From Microbacterium sp. ABRD28 (GTDB lineage Bacteria > Actinomycetota > Actinomycetes > Actinomycetales > Microbacteriaceae): a stretch of 64,000 nt of DNA. Positions within the stretch are counted from its first letter, which is position 1. Each line of letters starts with the position of its first letter. Shown here one piece after another: positions 28,118 through 36,995 of this stretch. The stretch lies in assembly GCF_003850245.1 (NCBI RefSeq), contig NZ_CP031015.1:1488001-1552000 (forward strand). The letters are read 5' to 3'. The notes under the pieces are model-generated. The model saw only the letters and a program-made list of their open reading frames with translations, had not been told where the DNA came from and ran no database searches. The position numbers and the translations under genes are program-made.

Positions 28118-28926
28118 GCCAGCGCCCCGACAATGCGCAGGATCGTGCCGAGATCGTCGACGGCCACTTCGGGTTCGGTCGGGGAGAACTCGGTGAGCGT
28201 CGCTCCCGCAAGCGGAAGGCGGGCTCGAACGGCGCGGATCGTGCCGACGACCTGCTCCACCGTGGCTCCGAAGGGCACCGGATGACTCACGCCGCTGATC
28301 AGCCCGGGATCGAGCACGTCGAGGTCGACGTGGATGTACACGCGGCTCGCCCCTGTTGCGGCGACCGCCTCGGCGACGGCCTCGGGGTCGGCGAGGGCGT
28401 CGGGGCCGAGGAGGGTGATCCCGGATGCCGGGGCGAAGTCCTCCTCCTCGGCATCGAATTCGCGGGTCCCCGCCAGCAGAACACGTGAGGCGGGAAGCGG
28501 GAAATCCAAGGCGAGCCCCGCCGGGGCGTCGCCGAGGAGGGCTCGCACGACCATTCCGTGGAAGGCGCCGCTCGGCGAGGTCGCCGGCGTCTGCAGATCG
28601 GCGTGGGCGTCGAGCCAGAGGACGGTCACGTCGGAGGTGTCGAGCGCCGCGAGAGAGGGGAGCGCCACCCCGCAGTCGCCCCCGACCACCACCGCCGGCC
28701 CGTCACCGTCGGCGACCGCGCGCGTGACCAGTTCGGCGATGCGGGTAAGCGAGCTGAAGCGACGCACCCCCGAGCCGAGGTCCTCGCCGGCTTCGGTGGG
28801 GACCTCGAGGATCGTGGTCGCAGTGCGGGGGAGATCGCCGGCGATCGCCAGCGCCCCGTCGATGAGACGCATCGCCCGCGATGACGATGACCCCTGCCAT
28901 TGCGGGACGACGATGAAGCGTGCCAC
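28114..28926 (-). CDS. Arginase/agmatinase (ureohydrolase) family protein
   Basis: 270-residue ureohydrolase-fold protein. The metal motifs DAHADLQT (residues 106-110 carry the ligands), AFHGM and HVDLDVLDP are present. The first motif, normally GGDHS with a metal-binding His, reads GGDCG here (Cys85). This GGDC variant occurs in a subgroup of arginase-like proteins of uncertain substrate, so arginine should not be assumed. GTG start at 28926 has an excellent AAGGAG SD; the longer frame includes the upstream terminator. It is co-transcribed with the HEAVH protein. Confidence 0.85.
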   Translation of the reverse strand: MARFIVVPQWQGSSSSRAMRLIDGALAIAGDLPRTATTILEVPTEAGEDLGSGVRRFSSLTRIAELVTRAVADGDGPAVVVGGDCGVALPSLAALDTSDVTVLWLDAHADLQTPATSPSGAFHGMVVRALLGDAPAGLALDFPLPASRVLLAGTREFDAEEEDFAPASGITLLGPDALADPEAVAEAVAATGASRVYIHVDLDVLDPGLISGVSHPVPFGATVEQVVGTIRAVRARLPLAGATLTEFSPTEPEVAVDDLGTILRIVGALA

Positions 28927-28950
28927 GTCGGCTCCTTCCGTGAGAACGGC

Positions 28951-28984
28951 GACGGGGGTGGGCGATCGTGCGCCCACCCCCGTC
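28951..28984 (-). terminator. Strong terminator hairpin after pspA
   Basis: GACGGGGGTGGGCG (28951-28964) and its exact complement (28971-28984) form a perfect 14-bp stem with a 6-nt loop, 7 bp after the pspA stop and before the arginase-like gene. No long T-run follows. Confidence 0.75.
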
Positions 28985-28991
28985 GATGCGA

Positions 28992-29744
28992 TCAGACCGC
29001 GTCGGGGCTGGCCGGCAGCGCCTGGGGCGTCGGGCCCCCGGTCTTCAGTGCGGCCAGGCGCGCCTCGACCTCGGTGAGCTCACCGACATCCTCCAGCGCG
29101 TTGAACTGCGCGTCCAGGCTCGAGGCGGCCAGTTCCTGCTTGCCCTGGGCCAGGGCCTCCTGGCGGCGGACCTTGTCCTCGAACCGGCCGAGCTCGCTGG
29201 TGGGGTCGAGCACGTCGATGGAGCGGACCGCGTCGTGCACCTTGGTCTGGGCCTCGGCGACCTTCGCGCGCGACAGCAGCTCGGAGCGCTTGGACTTCAG
29301 CTGCTCGAGCTTCTGCTTCATGCCGTTGAGGCCGTCCTTGAGCTTGTCGACGACCTCGGTCTGGGTGGCGATGGTGGGGGCGATCGCCCGCGCCTCGTTC
29401 TCTTCGCTGATCTGGCGCTGCAGGGCGATCTTGGCGAGGTTGTCGAACTTGTCGGCGTCGACGGTGTTGCCCTGGGCGCGCAGCTCGTCGGCCTTGCGGC
29501 TGGCCGCGAGCGCCTTGTTGCCCCACTCGGCAGCCGCCTGCACGTCCTCCTGGTGGTCGCGCTCGAGCAGGCGCAGGTTGCCGATCGTCTCGGCGATCGC
29601 CGACTCGGCGTCGGCGATGGAGTTGGTGTAGTCGCGCACCAGCTGGTCGAGCATCTTCTGCGGATCCTCGGCCTGGTCGATGAGGGCGTTGATGTTCGCT
29701 CGGACGAGCGTGGAGATGCGACCGAAGATGGACTGCTTGGCCAT
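28992..29744 (-). CDS. pspA: PspA/IM30 family protein
   Basis: 250-residue, almost wholly helical coiled-coil protein of the ESCRT-III-like PspA/IM30/Vipp1 family that binds and stabilises stressed membranes. MAKQSIFGRISTLVRANINA is the amphipathic membrane-binding helix, followed by IDQAEDPQKMLDQLVRDY. ATG 29744 is chosen for SD spacing (GGAAGG); a second ATG lies three bases upstream. It sits downstream of a TPM-domain protein on the same strand, a pairing seen in many actinobacteria. The C-terminal linker ends in Pro/Ala-rich sequence. Confidence 0.92.
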   Translation of the reverse strand: MAKQSIFGRISTLVRANINALIDQAEDPQKMLDQLVRDYTNSIADAESAIAETIGNLRLLERDHQEDVQAAAEWGNKALAASRKADELRAQGNTVDADKFDNLAKIALQRQISEENEARAIAPTIATQTEVVDKLKDGLNGMKQKLEQLKSKRSELLSRAKVAEAQTKVHDAVRSIDVLDPTSELGRFEDKVRRQEALAQGKQELAASSLDAQFNALEDVGELTEVEARLAALKTGGPTPQALPASPDAV

Positions 29745-29835
29745 CATGTTTCCTTCCTGTCGGTACGTGGGGTGAGCCGGAGCTCTGGGTCGAACGATGC
29801 GAGTGTCGGTGGTGGGTCCGGACGTGGGCGGCGGA

Positions 29836-31842
29836 TCAGAAGCGGCCACCTCCGCGGCGCCCGCGCGTTCCTCCGCCTCCGAAGCTACCGGTGCGGAGTC
29901 CGCCGCCGCCCGAACGGCGCCCGCCGAACGAGGCGGACCCGCCGGAGCCCCACGATGAACCGCCCCCTCCGCCGCGCAGGGAGTTGACGACGATGCCGCC
30001 GAGGATCGCCCCGAGGATGTCGCTGCCGGCGCCTCCGGCTCGGCCCCCGCCGAACATGCCGTCGCTGTTGTATCCGCCGCCGTCGAAGGCGCCGACATCG
30101 CGCTGGGCCGTGGCCAGGGCCTCGTCGGCGAGCGCCTGGGCGCGCTCGGCCTCGGCCAGTGCGGCGCGCGGATCGGAGGTCTGGAGGTGCTCGGCGCGGA
30201 CGGCGGCGGCGCCGGCCTCGGCGAGGCGGGTACGGGCGTTCGCGCCCACCGCCCCGCGCCGCGTCATGATGTAGTCCTCTGCCGCGGCGACCCGGGCGCG
30301 GGCGCCGGTGAGGGTGCGGGCGAGCGCCTCGGTCAGCCGGCGCTGCTCGGCCTGGGCGTCGCGGATGCCCGCCACCAGCGCATCCAGCTGCTGATCGGCG
30401 GCTTGCAGCCGGTGCAGCGTCGCGAGCGGGTCACGGGGGCTCGCCGACAATTCGTCGCGTGCGAGCCCGGTGACCTGCCGCGTGGCCGCGACGGCCGCGG
30501 CGACCTGGCCGTCGGGGTCGGGGAGTGCCCCCGACGCGGCCGTCTCGCGCTCGAGCTCGGCGATGAGATCGGATGCCGCCTTCTCGGCGTTTCGCAGATC
30601 GGCGGCCAGCTTCTCCACCGCGTTCTGAAGCACCTCGGCCTGGTCGACGGCCTCTTCAGCAGCACGGATGCCGACAGCGGCCTCGCCGCCGTCGCCGCCG
30701 TCCAGAGCGGTCCGTGCCTCGGTCAACTGCTGCTCGGCGAACCCGAGACGCTGACGCGCCTGTTCGACGTTGTCGGCGACGGCGCTGAGGGCGGTGTCGC
30801 GGTAGGTCGCGCGCAGCTGCGTCATCCGCTCTTCGGCGGCGCCGAGCCGGGCGATCGCATGCTCTCGCTCGGCAGCGACACGGGTGAGGGCCTCGGGGGC
30901 GGTGCGCTCGAGCTCGCGCAGCGCATCGAAGTCGGCGGCCTTCTCGTCGAGCCCGGCGTTGGCGGCCTGGCAGAGCTGGAGGATGCGCTCGTTCCACTCG
31001 CGGCGATCCGCGTCGGTGTCGGCGATCTCGTCGTCGAGGCGCTGCTTGAGCGTGAAGGCCTCGGCGAGCTGCGCCTTGGCCGTGTCGAGGGCGGCGACGA
31101 AATCGGCGGTGGCGTCGTCGCCGAACTGCGCGCGGGCGAAGCCGAGCTCCTGCTCGCTGGTGCGGACGGCGTCGTCGGTGTCGACCAGGGCCGAGGCGGC
31201 CTGTCGTTCGAGGTCGGCCAGGGGCATCTGCGGAGCCTCGGCCGACGCGGGGTGCGCGCCGGCGGCGGCACCGACGGCGCGGCGGCGGCGTCGCACGAGG
31301 AGCCAGATGACGACGACCGCGGCGACACCCACCAGAACAAGAACGAAGATCCACCCCGCTCCGGCACCGGAGGTGGTGGCGGACTCGAAACCGTCGACCG
31401 TCGTGGTCACGGCACCCACCCAGTCTCCGTCGCGGAGGAAGGGGCGGATCTCTCCTTCGATGGCGGTCAGCTCGTCGGCCGACACCGGGCCCGCACTGTC
31501 GGCCGAGATGTAGTACTCCCGCCCGTCGGTCGAGACCGCGAGCACGTACTGGTCGATGCCGAGGCCGTTGCGCGAAGCCACCTCGTCGGCCCACTGCTGA
31601 CTGTCGTCGGGGTTGGTGAACTCCGAGACGAAGACCGCGTAGAGATCGATGCCGGTCTGGTCGTACAGCGCGGCGAGCTGGTCCTGGACGGCCGACTCCT
31701 CAGCCTGGTCGAGCACGTCGGACTCGTCGACCACGTACCCGGCGCCCAGCTCCACCGGGTCGGTCGCCGAGGCGGCGGGTCCGCCCGCCACGAGGATCAT
31801 CGTCAGCGCCGCCGTGACCGCCGCCGCCCATCGCGCACGCAT
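29836..31842 (-). CDS. TPM-domain membrane protein with coiled coil and Gly-rich tail
   Basis: 668-residue protein. Signal peptide (about 1-27, ending ASAT), extracytoplasmic TPM domain (about 30-155; YVVDESDVLDQAEE, LAVSTDGREYYI), one TM segment (GWIFVLVLVGVAAVVVIWLLV), then about 400 residues of Ala/Glu-rich cytoplasmic coiled coil and a Gly/Ser-rich basic tail ending GRRGGGRF. TPM domains occur in phosphatase-like and photosystem-repair proteins; catalysis is not assured. Its position 91 bp upstream of pspA suggests a role in envelope stress or membrane remodelling. No C-terminal second TM is seen. Confidence 0.82.
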   Translation of the reverse strand: MRARWAAAVTAALTMILVAGGPAASATDPVELGAGYVVDESDVLDQAEESAVQDQLAALYDQTGIDLYAVFVSEFTNPDDSQQWADEVASRNGLGIDQYVLAVSTDGREYYISADSAGPVSADELTAIEGEIRPFLRDGDWVGAVTTTVDGFESATTSGAGAGWIFVLVLVGVAAVVVIWLLVRRRRRAVGAAAGAHPASAEAPQMPLADLERQAASALVDTDDAVRTSEQELGFARAQFGDDATADFVAALDTAKAQLAEAFTLKQRLDDEIADTDADRREWNERILQLCQAANAGLDEKAADFDALRELERTAPEALTRVAAEREHAIARLGAAEERMTQLRATYRDTALSAVADNVEQARQRLGFAEQQLTEARTALDGGDGGEAAVGIRAAEEAVDQAEVLQNAVEKLAADLRNAEKAASDLIAELERETAASGALPDPDGQVAAAVAATRQVTGLARDELSASPRDPLATLHRLQAADQQLDALVAGIRDAQAEQRRLTEALARTLTGARARVAAAEDYIMTRRGAVGANARTRLAEAGAAAVRAEHLQTSDPRAALAEAERAQALADEALATAQRDVGAFDGGGYNSDGMFGGGRAGGAGSDILGAILGGIVVNSLRGGGGGSSWGSGGSASFGGRRSGGGGLRTGSFGGGGTRGRRGGGRF

Positions 31843-31981
31843 GGATCAGCCTCCCACCGTGAGTCTATGCAGGGGGGCTGACCACGCGGTAGGGAAACGT
31901 CCAGGCTCGCCCGAGTCGCGGGTCGCTGCACCTCACGGCGACCGCTCACGGGTATGGTCTTCGCGGCCGCGGAGGGAACAC

Positions 31982-32827
31982 ATGGACGATCGATACGGTG
32001 GCGACGTGCTGTCGGCGGGTTGGCGCGAGCGCGGCCGTCCGGTGGTGGCGCGCGTCGGCGCGGAGCGCGACCTGGTCGTCGAAGTCGCCGACGACGGGTT
32101 CTGCGGCGCCGTCACCGGCGTCACCGGGGGACTGGTCGAACTCGAGGACCGCCTCGGGCGGCGACGGGTGTTCCCGCTCGGCCCCGGATTCCTCATCGAC
32201 GGAGCCGACGTGATCCTCGACCCCCCGCGTCCGGCAGCGGCATCGGCGCCGCGACGCACGGCATCCGGATCGTTCGCCGTCGCCGACGCGCGGGCGCGGA
32301 CGGCCCGGGCGAGCCGCATCCTCGTCGAGGGGCGACACGATGCCGAACTGGTCGAGAGAGTCTGGGGCGACGACCTGCGCGTCGAGGGCGTCGTGGTCGA
32401 GTATCTGGAAGGGGTCGACCATCTCGCCGATGTCCTCGACGCCGATCCGCCGAGCTCCGACCGCCGCTACGGCGTGCTCGTCGACCACCTCGTGCCGGGC
32501 TCGAAGGAGTCGAGACTGGCGGCCGCAGTCGAGGCGACCCGCCACGGGCCCTTCGTGCGGATCGTGGGGCATCCGTTCGTCGACGTGTGGCAGTGCGTCA
32601 CACCCCGGGCGATGGGGATCAGCGCGTGGCCCGAGGTGCCACGGGGCATCGAGTTCAAGGTCGGTGTCTGCCGGGCGCTCGGCTGGCCGGCGCGGGATCA
32701 GGCCGACATCGCCCGTGCCTGGCAGCGGATCCTCGGACGCGTGAGCTCGTACCGCGACCTCGAACCGGCTCTCCTCGGGCGTGTGGAGGAGCTCATCGAT
32801 TTCGTGACCGAACCCGGCGCCGCCTGA
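31982..32827 (+). CDS. DUF3097 family protein
   Basis: 281-residue cytoplasmic protein conserved in actinobacteria. MDDRYGGDVLSAGWRERGRP and the central RILVEGRHDAELVERVWGDDL and EYLEGVDHL segments are typical. The central part resembles a TOPRIM-like core (EGxxDxxL, then an acidic pair), suggesting a nucleic-acid-related activity, but no function is established. A GGAGG SD lies before ATG 31982. Divergent from the TPM gene. Confidence 0.82.
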   Translation: MDDRYGGDVLSAGWRERGRPVVARVGAERDLVVEVADDGFCGAVTGVTGGLVELEDRLGRRRVFPLGPGFLIDGADVILDPPRPAAASAPRRTASGSFAVADARARTARASRILVEGRHDAELVERVWGDDLRVEGVVVEYLEGVDHLADVLDADPPSSDRRYGVLVDHLVPGSKESRLAAAVEATRHGPFVRIVGHPFVDVWQCVTPRAMGISAWPEVPRGIEFKVGVCRALGWPARDQADIARAWQRILGRVSSYRDLEPALLGRVEELIDFVTEPGAA

Positions 32828-32847
32828 GCGGTCGGTAGCCTGGGGGT

Positions 32848-33582
32848 ATGCCCGAATCCACCGACGTCCGCGTCTTCCGCGAGCGGCCGGTGTCGTTCGT
32901 CCGGCGCAGCGGTCGGATGTCCGAGGCGCAGGAACGCGCATGGGAACAGCTGTCGGCGCACTACGTGCTGGATTTCGAACGCGGCGACGCGGCGACGAGC
33001 GTGCGACCGGATGCCGCCATCGACCCCGCACGGGTGTTCGGCCGTCGAGCTCCCCTCGTGGTGGAGATCGGGTCGGGCCAGGGGCATGCGATCGTCCACG
33101 CCGCGGCCTCTCGTCCCGACACCGACTTCCTCGCCGTCGAGGTGTTCAAGGCGGGCCTTGCCCGCACCATGCTCGATGCCGATCGCGCCGCGGCGCGCAA
33201 TCTCCGACTGGCCGAGGCCAATGCGCCCGAGGTGCTGGAGCACCTTCTGCCCGCGGGCTCGGTGGATGAGCTGTGGATCTTCTTCCCCGATCCGTGGCAC
33301 AAGAAGCGGCACACCAAGCGGCGCCTGATCGACCCGGATTTCGCCCCGTTGGTCCGGCAGGCGCTCCGCCCCGGCGGCGTGGTGCGATTGGCCACCGACT
33401 GGGAGGACTACGCGCGGCAGATGCGCGTCGTGTTCGATGAGGCGCAGGGATTCACCCGCGATTTCTCCGGGGAGTGGGCCGAGCGTCACCCCGGGCGGGT
33501 GCTCACCGCGTTCGAGCGCAAGGGCGAGCGAGCGGGGCGCGCGATCCGCGACCTCGCCTACCGCACCGCCGGTGGGCGCTGA
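32848..33582 (+). CDS. trmB: tRNA (guanine-N7-)-methyltransferase
   Basis: 244-residue SAM-dependent methyltransferase that modifies G46 in tRNA. SAM motif VEIGSGQGHAIVHAA and the TrmB signature FFPDPWHKKRHTKRRLI are clear. ATG 32848 has TAGCCT at 32836-32841, 6 nt upstream. It runs into the CPBP gene through a TGATG overlap. Confidence 0.93.
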   Translation: MPESTDVRVFRERPVSFVRRSGRMSEAQERAWEQLSAHYVLDFERGDAATSVRPDAAIDPARVFGRRAPLVVEIGSGQGHAIVHAAASRPDTDFLAVEVFKAGLARTMLDADRAAARNLRLAEANAPEVLEHLLPAGSVDELWIFFPDPWHKKRHTKRRLIDPDFAPLVRQALRPGGVVRLATDWEDYARQMRVVFDEAQGFTRDFSGEWAERHPGRVLTAFERKGERAGRAIRDLAYRTAGGR

Positions 33583-34487
33583 TGCCCGCGCTTCCCGAGG
33601 TCGCGACCCTCCACCGCCCGGCGCTGTCGGCCAAACTCGCCCCGGCGATCCTGGTGTGCCTGGCCGCTCCGGCGTTCTTCGTCCTCCTGCTGCCCTGGCT
33701 CGGGTGGACCCTCCTGGCCGCCGGTCTGCTGGCAGCCTTCCTGGTCGAGCGATCCGACGCCCGCCGTGCGATGACCTCGGGCACGGCGGCGGAGGGCTTC
33801 GAGGGACGTCGGCCCCCCGGCATCCTTCGCGACCTGTCTCTCATCGCCGCCGGTCTGCTCATCGTCAGCGCCATCCCGCTCAAGGCCGAGCTCGACAACA
33901 TCGCCATGCTGCGGTTCACCGTGGCCCTCGGCGGGGCGGTGCTGGTGCCCTACCTGATCTCGCGATTCGTGTATCGCGACTACGCCATCCGCTTCCCGTG
34001 GCGAGGCGGTGGCCGGTGGACCTCGCTGCAGTGGGGCTGGCTCGTTGGCGTGCTGGTGCTCGGCTGGCTGATCCTGCCGTTCTACTTCATCACGTCGGGG
34101 GTCTACCAGAACTGGCCGGTCGTGGACACCCCCGACCTCATCGCGCGACTGTTCGTCGGCGTGGGCGCGGTGGGCATCTGGGACGAGCTGTTCTTCATCT
34201 GCACGTGCTTCGCCCTGCTCCGCCGCCACTTCCCCGACGTGCAGGCCAATGTGCTGCAGGCGATCGTCTTCGTGTCGTTCCTCTGGGAACTCGGCTACCG
34301 CGCGTGGGGTCCGGTGCTGACCATCCCCTTCGCGCTCCTTCAGGGCTACATCTTCATGCGCACGCGGTCACTCGCCTACGTCGTCACGGTGCATCTGCTC
34401 TTCGACGCCGTGGTGTTCGCCGTGCTCGTGCACGCCCACAACCCGGGGCTTCTCGACGGGCTGTTCTTCGTTCCGAGCCCCGGCTGA
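33582..34487 (+). CDS. CPBP-family intramembrane protein with degenerate active site
   Basis: 301-residue polytopic membrane protein, about 7-8 TM helices. It has the CPBP (Abi) arrangement, but the usual EExxxR motif reads DELFFICT and the last motif reads HLLFD. The first Glu and the Arg are therefore replaced and proteolytic activity is doubtful. The start codon overlaps the trmB stop. A diverged fragment of a second CPBP gene lies 17 kb away (51600-51665). Confidence 0.8.
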   Translation: MPALPEVATLHRPALSAKLAPAILVCLAAPAFFVLLLPWLGWTLLAAGLLAAFLVERSDARRAMTSGTAAEGFEGRRPPGILRDLSLIAAGLLIVSAIPLKAELDNIAMLRFTVALGGAVLVPYLISRFVYRDYAIRFPWRGGGRWTSLQWGWLVGVLVLGWLILPFYFITSGVYQNWPVVDTPDLIARLFVGVGAVGIWDELFFICTCFALLRRHFPDVQANVLQAIVFVSFLWELGYRAWGPVLTIPFALLQGYIFMRTRSLAYVVTVHLLFDAVVFAVLVHAHNPGLLDGLFFVPSPG

Positions 34488-34608
34488 GCCCCACCGGGGA
34501 GGCCGTCCTCCTCAGGACCTTGGTCCCTGCCTCGTCCGCGGCGCCGCCCTAGCGTCGGGGTAGCGCCCGCGGCACAGGGGCCGAGTCGCCGAGGCTGGAG
34601 GAAACGAC

Positions 34609-35034
34609 ATGAGTACTGTCAGAACGACGGGCATGGACACCGCCGAGACCACCGGATGGGCAGGGTGGGTCGTCTTCGCCGGGGTGATCCTTCTCGTCAG
34701 CGGAGTCTTCAGCGGCGTACAGGGCCTCGTCGCGCTCGTAGGTCCCGACACGTATTACGTGATGACCAACGGATCGCTGTGGCTGATGGACGTCGCCGGC
34801 TGGGGCTGGTGGAACCTCATCGTCGGGGCGCTCCTGGTGCTGACCGCTGTGGCGCTGTTCGCCGGGCAGGCGTGGGCGCGGGTCATCGCCGTCATCCTCG
34901 CCGGGCTGAGCGCCGTGGGCCAGCTGATGCTGATCCCGGCTCAACCCTGGTGGTCGTTGATCGTCATCGCCATCGATGTCGTCATCATCTACGCGCTGAC
35001 CGTGCACGGCCGCGAGCTGCGCACCGACGTCTGA
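34609..35034 (+). CDS. DUF7144 family membrane protein
   Basis: 141-residue protein with four TM helices (WAGWVVFAGVILLVSG; LWLMDVAGWGWWNLIVGALLVLTAVAL; VIAVILAGLSAVGQLML; LIVIAIDVVIIYAL). This is the DUF7144 pattern of actinobacteria, often found beside DUF6325 and SHOCT genes, as here. Function unknown; stress-associated roles are speculative. GGAGG precedes the ATG. Confidence 0.8.
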   Translation: MSTVRTTGMDTAETTGWAGWVVFAGVILLVSGVFSGVQGLVALVGPDTYYVMTNGSLWLMDVAGWGWWNLIVGALLVLTAVALFAGQAWARVIAVILAGLSAVGQLMLIPAQPWWSLIVIAIDVVIIYALTVHGRELRTDV

Positions 35035-35090
35035 GACGCGGCGGCTCGTTCCAGCCCGACGGGAGGGGACGCGCGGGAAAGGACACGCCC

Positions 35091-35507
35091 ATGACCACCT
35101 TCGACTACGGTCCGATCGAGTTCTACGCCATCGCCTTCGACGGCGATCGCCCCGGTCCCACCGTCCTGCAAGCGATCGACGACCTCGTCGCCACGGGTAC
35201 GGTGAACCTCCTCGATCTCGTCTTCGTCCGACGTTCGCCGGAGGGTGAGATCGAGACGCTCGATGTCAGCGACACCGTCGACGACGGTGCGCCCGCCCTC
35301 GACCTCGTGGGACTCGCCGGCCACGAAGACATCCAATACCTCGCGGACAGTCTGGAACCGGGCACCTCGGCGGCGATCGTCGTCGTCGAGTTGTTGTGGG
35401 CGAAGGCGTTCGCCGCCGCGCTCTACGACGCAGGCGGCGCTGTCATCGCGCGGGAGGGAATCCCCGCACCCGTCGTCAATGCGTTCCTGTCCGAGTACGC
35501 GGACTGA
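35091..35507 (+). CDS. DUF6325 family protein
   Basis: 138-residue cytoplasmic protein: DYGPIEFYAIAFDGD, then LLDLVFVRRSPEGEIETLDV, and ALYDAGGAVIAREGIPAPVV. This is the DUF6325 (DUF1269-like) pattern. Function unknown. It lies between the DUF7144 and SHOCT genes with short gaps, so the three probably form one transcription unit. Confidence 0.8.
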   Translation: MTTFDYGPIEFYAIAFDGDRPGPTVLQAIDDLVATGTVNLLDLVFVRRSPEGEIETLDVSDTVDDGAPALDLVGLAGHEDIQYLADSLEPGTSAAIVVVELLWAKAFAAALYDAGGAVIAREGIPAPVVNAFLSEYAD

Positions 35508-35521
35508 GAGAGGAGAACGAC

Positions 35522-35872
35522 ATGCCCTTGGGTCGACGAGGCCGCCCAGGCCTCATCGGGATGGCGGCTCGAACGGCGGTCGTGGCAGGCACAGCGACTG
35601 CTGTGTCGGGTCGCGTCCAGCAACACCAGCAGCAGAAGTACGCTGAGCAGTCGCAGCAGCAGGCCGACGAGGCCGCGGCGCAGCAGGCGGCCATCGATCA
35701 GGCGGCCCCGCAGGCCGTCGCCGATGCGCAGGCGGCCCGGACGCCTCCCGTCCCGCCGCCCGCAGGAGGAGACGATGTGATCGCACGGCTCACCCAGCTC
35801 GCGCAGCTGCATGCGCAGGGCGCCCTCACCGACGACGAGTTCGCGGCCGCCAAGGCGAAGCTGCTGAGCTGA
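35522..35872 (+). CDS. SHOCT-domain protein
   Basis: 116-residue protein. A basic N-terminus with one weak hydrophobic segment (MAARTAVVAGTATAVSG), a Gln/Ala-rich linker, and a C-terminal SHOCT domain (VIARLTQLAQLHAQGALTDDEFAAAKAKLL) that usually mediates oligomerisation. Good SD (GAGAGGAGAA). It is the last core gene before the accessory island. Confidence 0.82.
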   Translation: MPLGRRGRPGLIGMAARTAVVAGTATAVSGRVQQHQQQKYAEQSQQQADEAAAQQAAIDQAAPQAVADAQAARTPPVPPPAGGDDVIARLTQLAQLHAQGALTDDEFAAAKAKLLS

Positions 35873-35986
35873 AATGCCGGCTCGCCTCTTGGCCTCTCGC
35901 GTGAGCGCAGAATACCGCCGGGCGTCGTGTTCTGCTCTTCTGGAACTTCAGCTCTCAGGGGCCCACGAACATCCCAGGTTGGGGAC

Positions 35987-36592
35987 TCAGCCTTCATGAA
36001 CTTCGGACTCTCGGCGCTTGCAGTCCTTCGCGCGTCGGTAGTAGCTGGATCGGGACATCCCGAGATCACGCGCGACCTCGGTCACGGGCTCTCCGCTTCG
36101 GACGAGCCGGATCGCATTGTGGATCTGGCTGTCGGTGATGCGCTGTGGACGGCCGCCAAGGTTCTTGCCAGCGGCACGACGCTTGCTGATTGAATCCAGG
36201 ATGCGTTCGCGCTTGATCTCGTGTTCCATCTGCGCCAGCGCCGCCATAATGGTGAACACCATCGCCCCCATCGGCGTCGACGTATCCACGTCTCCGCCGC
36301 CCAGGTTCAAGACCCGGAGACCCGCCCCGCGGGTGCGGAGCTCATCCGCGAATTCGAGCATATTCTGCGTGGATCGCCCGAGTCTGTCCAATGTCGTAAT
36401 GACTAGCGTGTCGCCTTCGATGAGCGCTTCCACAGCCCGATCGAACTGAGGACGAGACGCGCGCGCACCGGAAACGCCGTGATCGACGTAAAGGTCGTCA
36501 CGTCGGACGCCCGCGGCGAGGATGTCCGCCTCTTGTCGGTCAGTCGATTGCTGCCTCGTCGATACCCGCGAGTATCCGATGAGCTTTTGCAT
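35987..36592 (-). CDS. Serine recombinase (resolvase/invertase family) at the island edge
   Basis: 201-residue small serine recombinase. The catalytic domain starts GYSRVSTRQQ with nucleophile Ser11, then LVITTLDRLGRSTQNML and MGAMVFTIMAALAQMEHEIKRER (long E-helix), ending with a C-terminal helix-turn-helix (PVTEVARDLGMSRSSYYRRA). Length and domains equal those of Tn3-type resolvases and Hin/Pin invertases. No tnpA or invertible segment accompanies it. It faces away from an array of gene modules separated by a repeated motif, and a partial inverted copy of that motif (36602-36613) is 10-20 bp before its start codon. I infer that it acts on those sites. Confidence 0.93.
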   Translation of the reverse strand: MQKLIGYSRVSTRQQSTDRQEADILAAGVRRDDLYVDHGVSGARASRPQFDRAVEALIEGDTLVITTLDRLGRSTQNMLEFADELRTRGAGLRVLNLGGGDVDTSTPMGAMVFTIMAALAQMEHEIKRERILDSISKRRAAGKNLGGRPQRITDSQIHNAIRLVRSGEPVTEVARDLGMSRSSYYRRAKDCKRRESEVHEG

Positions 36593-36995
36593 GGTGTCCT
36601 CCGATGTGTCTCGGAAGGGACGGCGAGTCCGTCGATTCCGCCCAAAGCCTGCGGCACATGGTTACGGGAATCCACAGCGATGCCCGCCTAGCGCTGTTGT
36701 ATTCCTCCCACCGAACTGCACCGCGGGGCTCGGCATGGCTGTCATCGTCGCCAACGGAGGCTCACTCTCGACGGGTCGTCAGCCGCCGCGACGTGTCGGC
36801 GATGCGTCGCGCAAGGTAAGCGTTACGAGACAGGTGGCTCCGCCAGCGGCCCGCGCAAGGGGCGCTTTCCTGTCGGTGGAGGTTGGGGGGCGCTTTGGAC
36901 TCAGGTTCCCGTTACTGACGGTCCAGGTGTGCCCATTGCTATGGTCGATGGTCACATCAGATGGACCCTTAGTCGTCCGAGGAAGGTGGCCGCAG
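36593..36995. other. Intergenic edge of the array: candidate primary recombination site region
   Basis: About 400 bp without a gene. At 36602-36613 the minus strand reads CGAGACACATCG, 12 bases identical to the right half of the site at 47432 (CGAGACACATCG). The first forward site is at 36818-36831, after which the first tandem unit and the promoter of its gene follow. In integrons the equivalent place would hold attI. Nothing else is recognised. Confidence 0.5.
36818..36831 (+). repeat. Module-junction site 1
   Basis: AAGCGTTACGAGAC. With its left flank GTCGCGCAAGG, the 26 bases form the best inverted repeat of all the sites: arms GTCGCGCAAGG and the complement of CGTTACGAGAC agree at 8 of 11 positions around a TAAG centre. 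Confidence 0.6.

Noticed and set aside
29839..29960. Gly/Ser-rich repeat at the end of the TPM gene as a DNA repeat element
   Set aside because: It is the coding sequence of a low-complexity protein tail, not an intergenic repeat.
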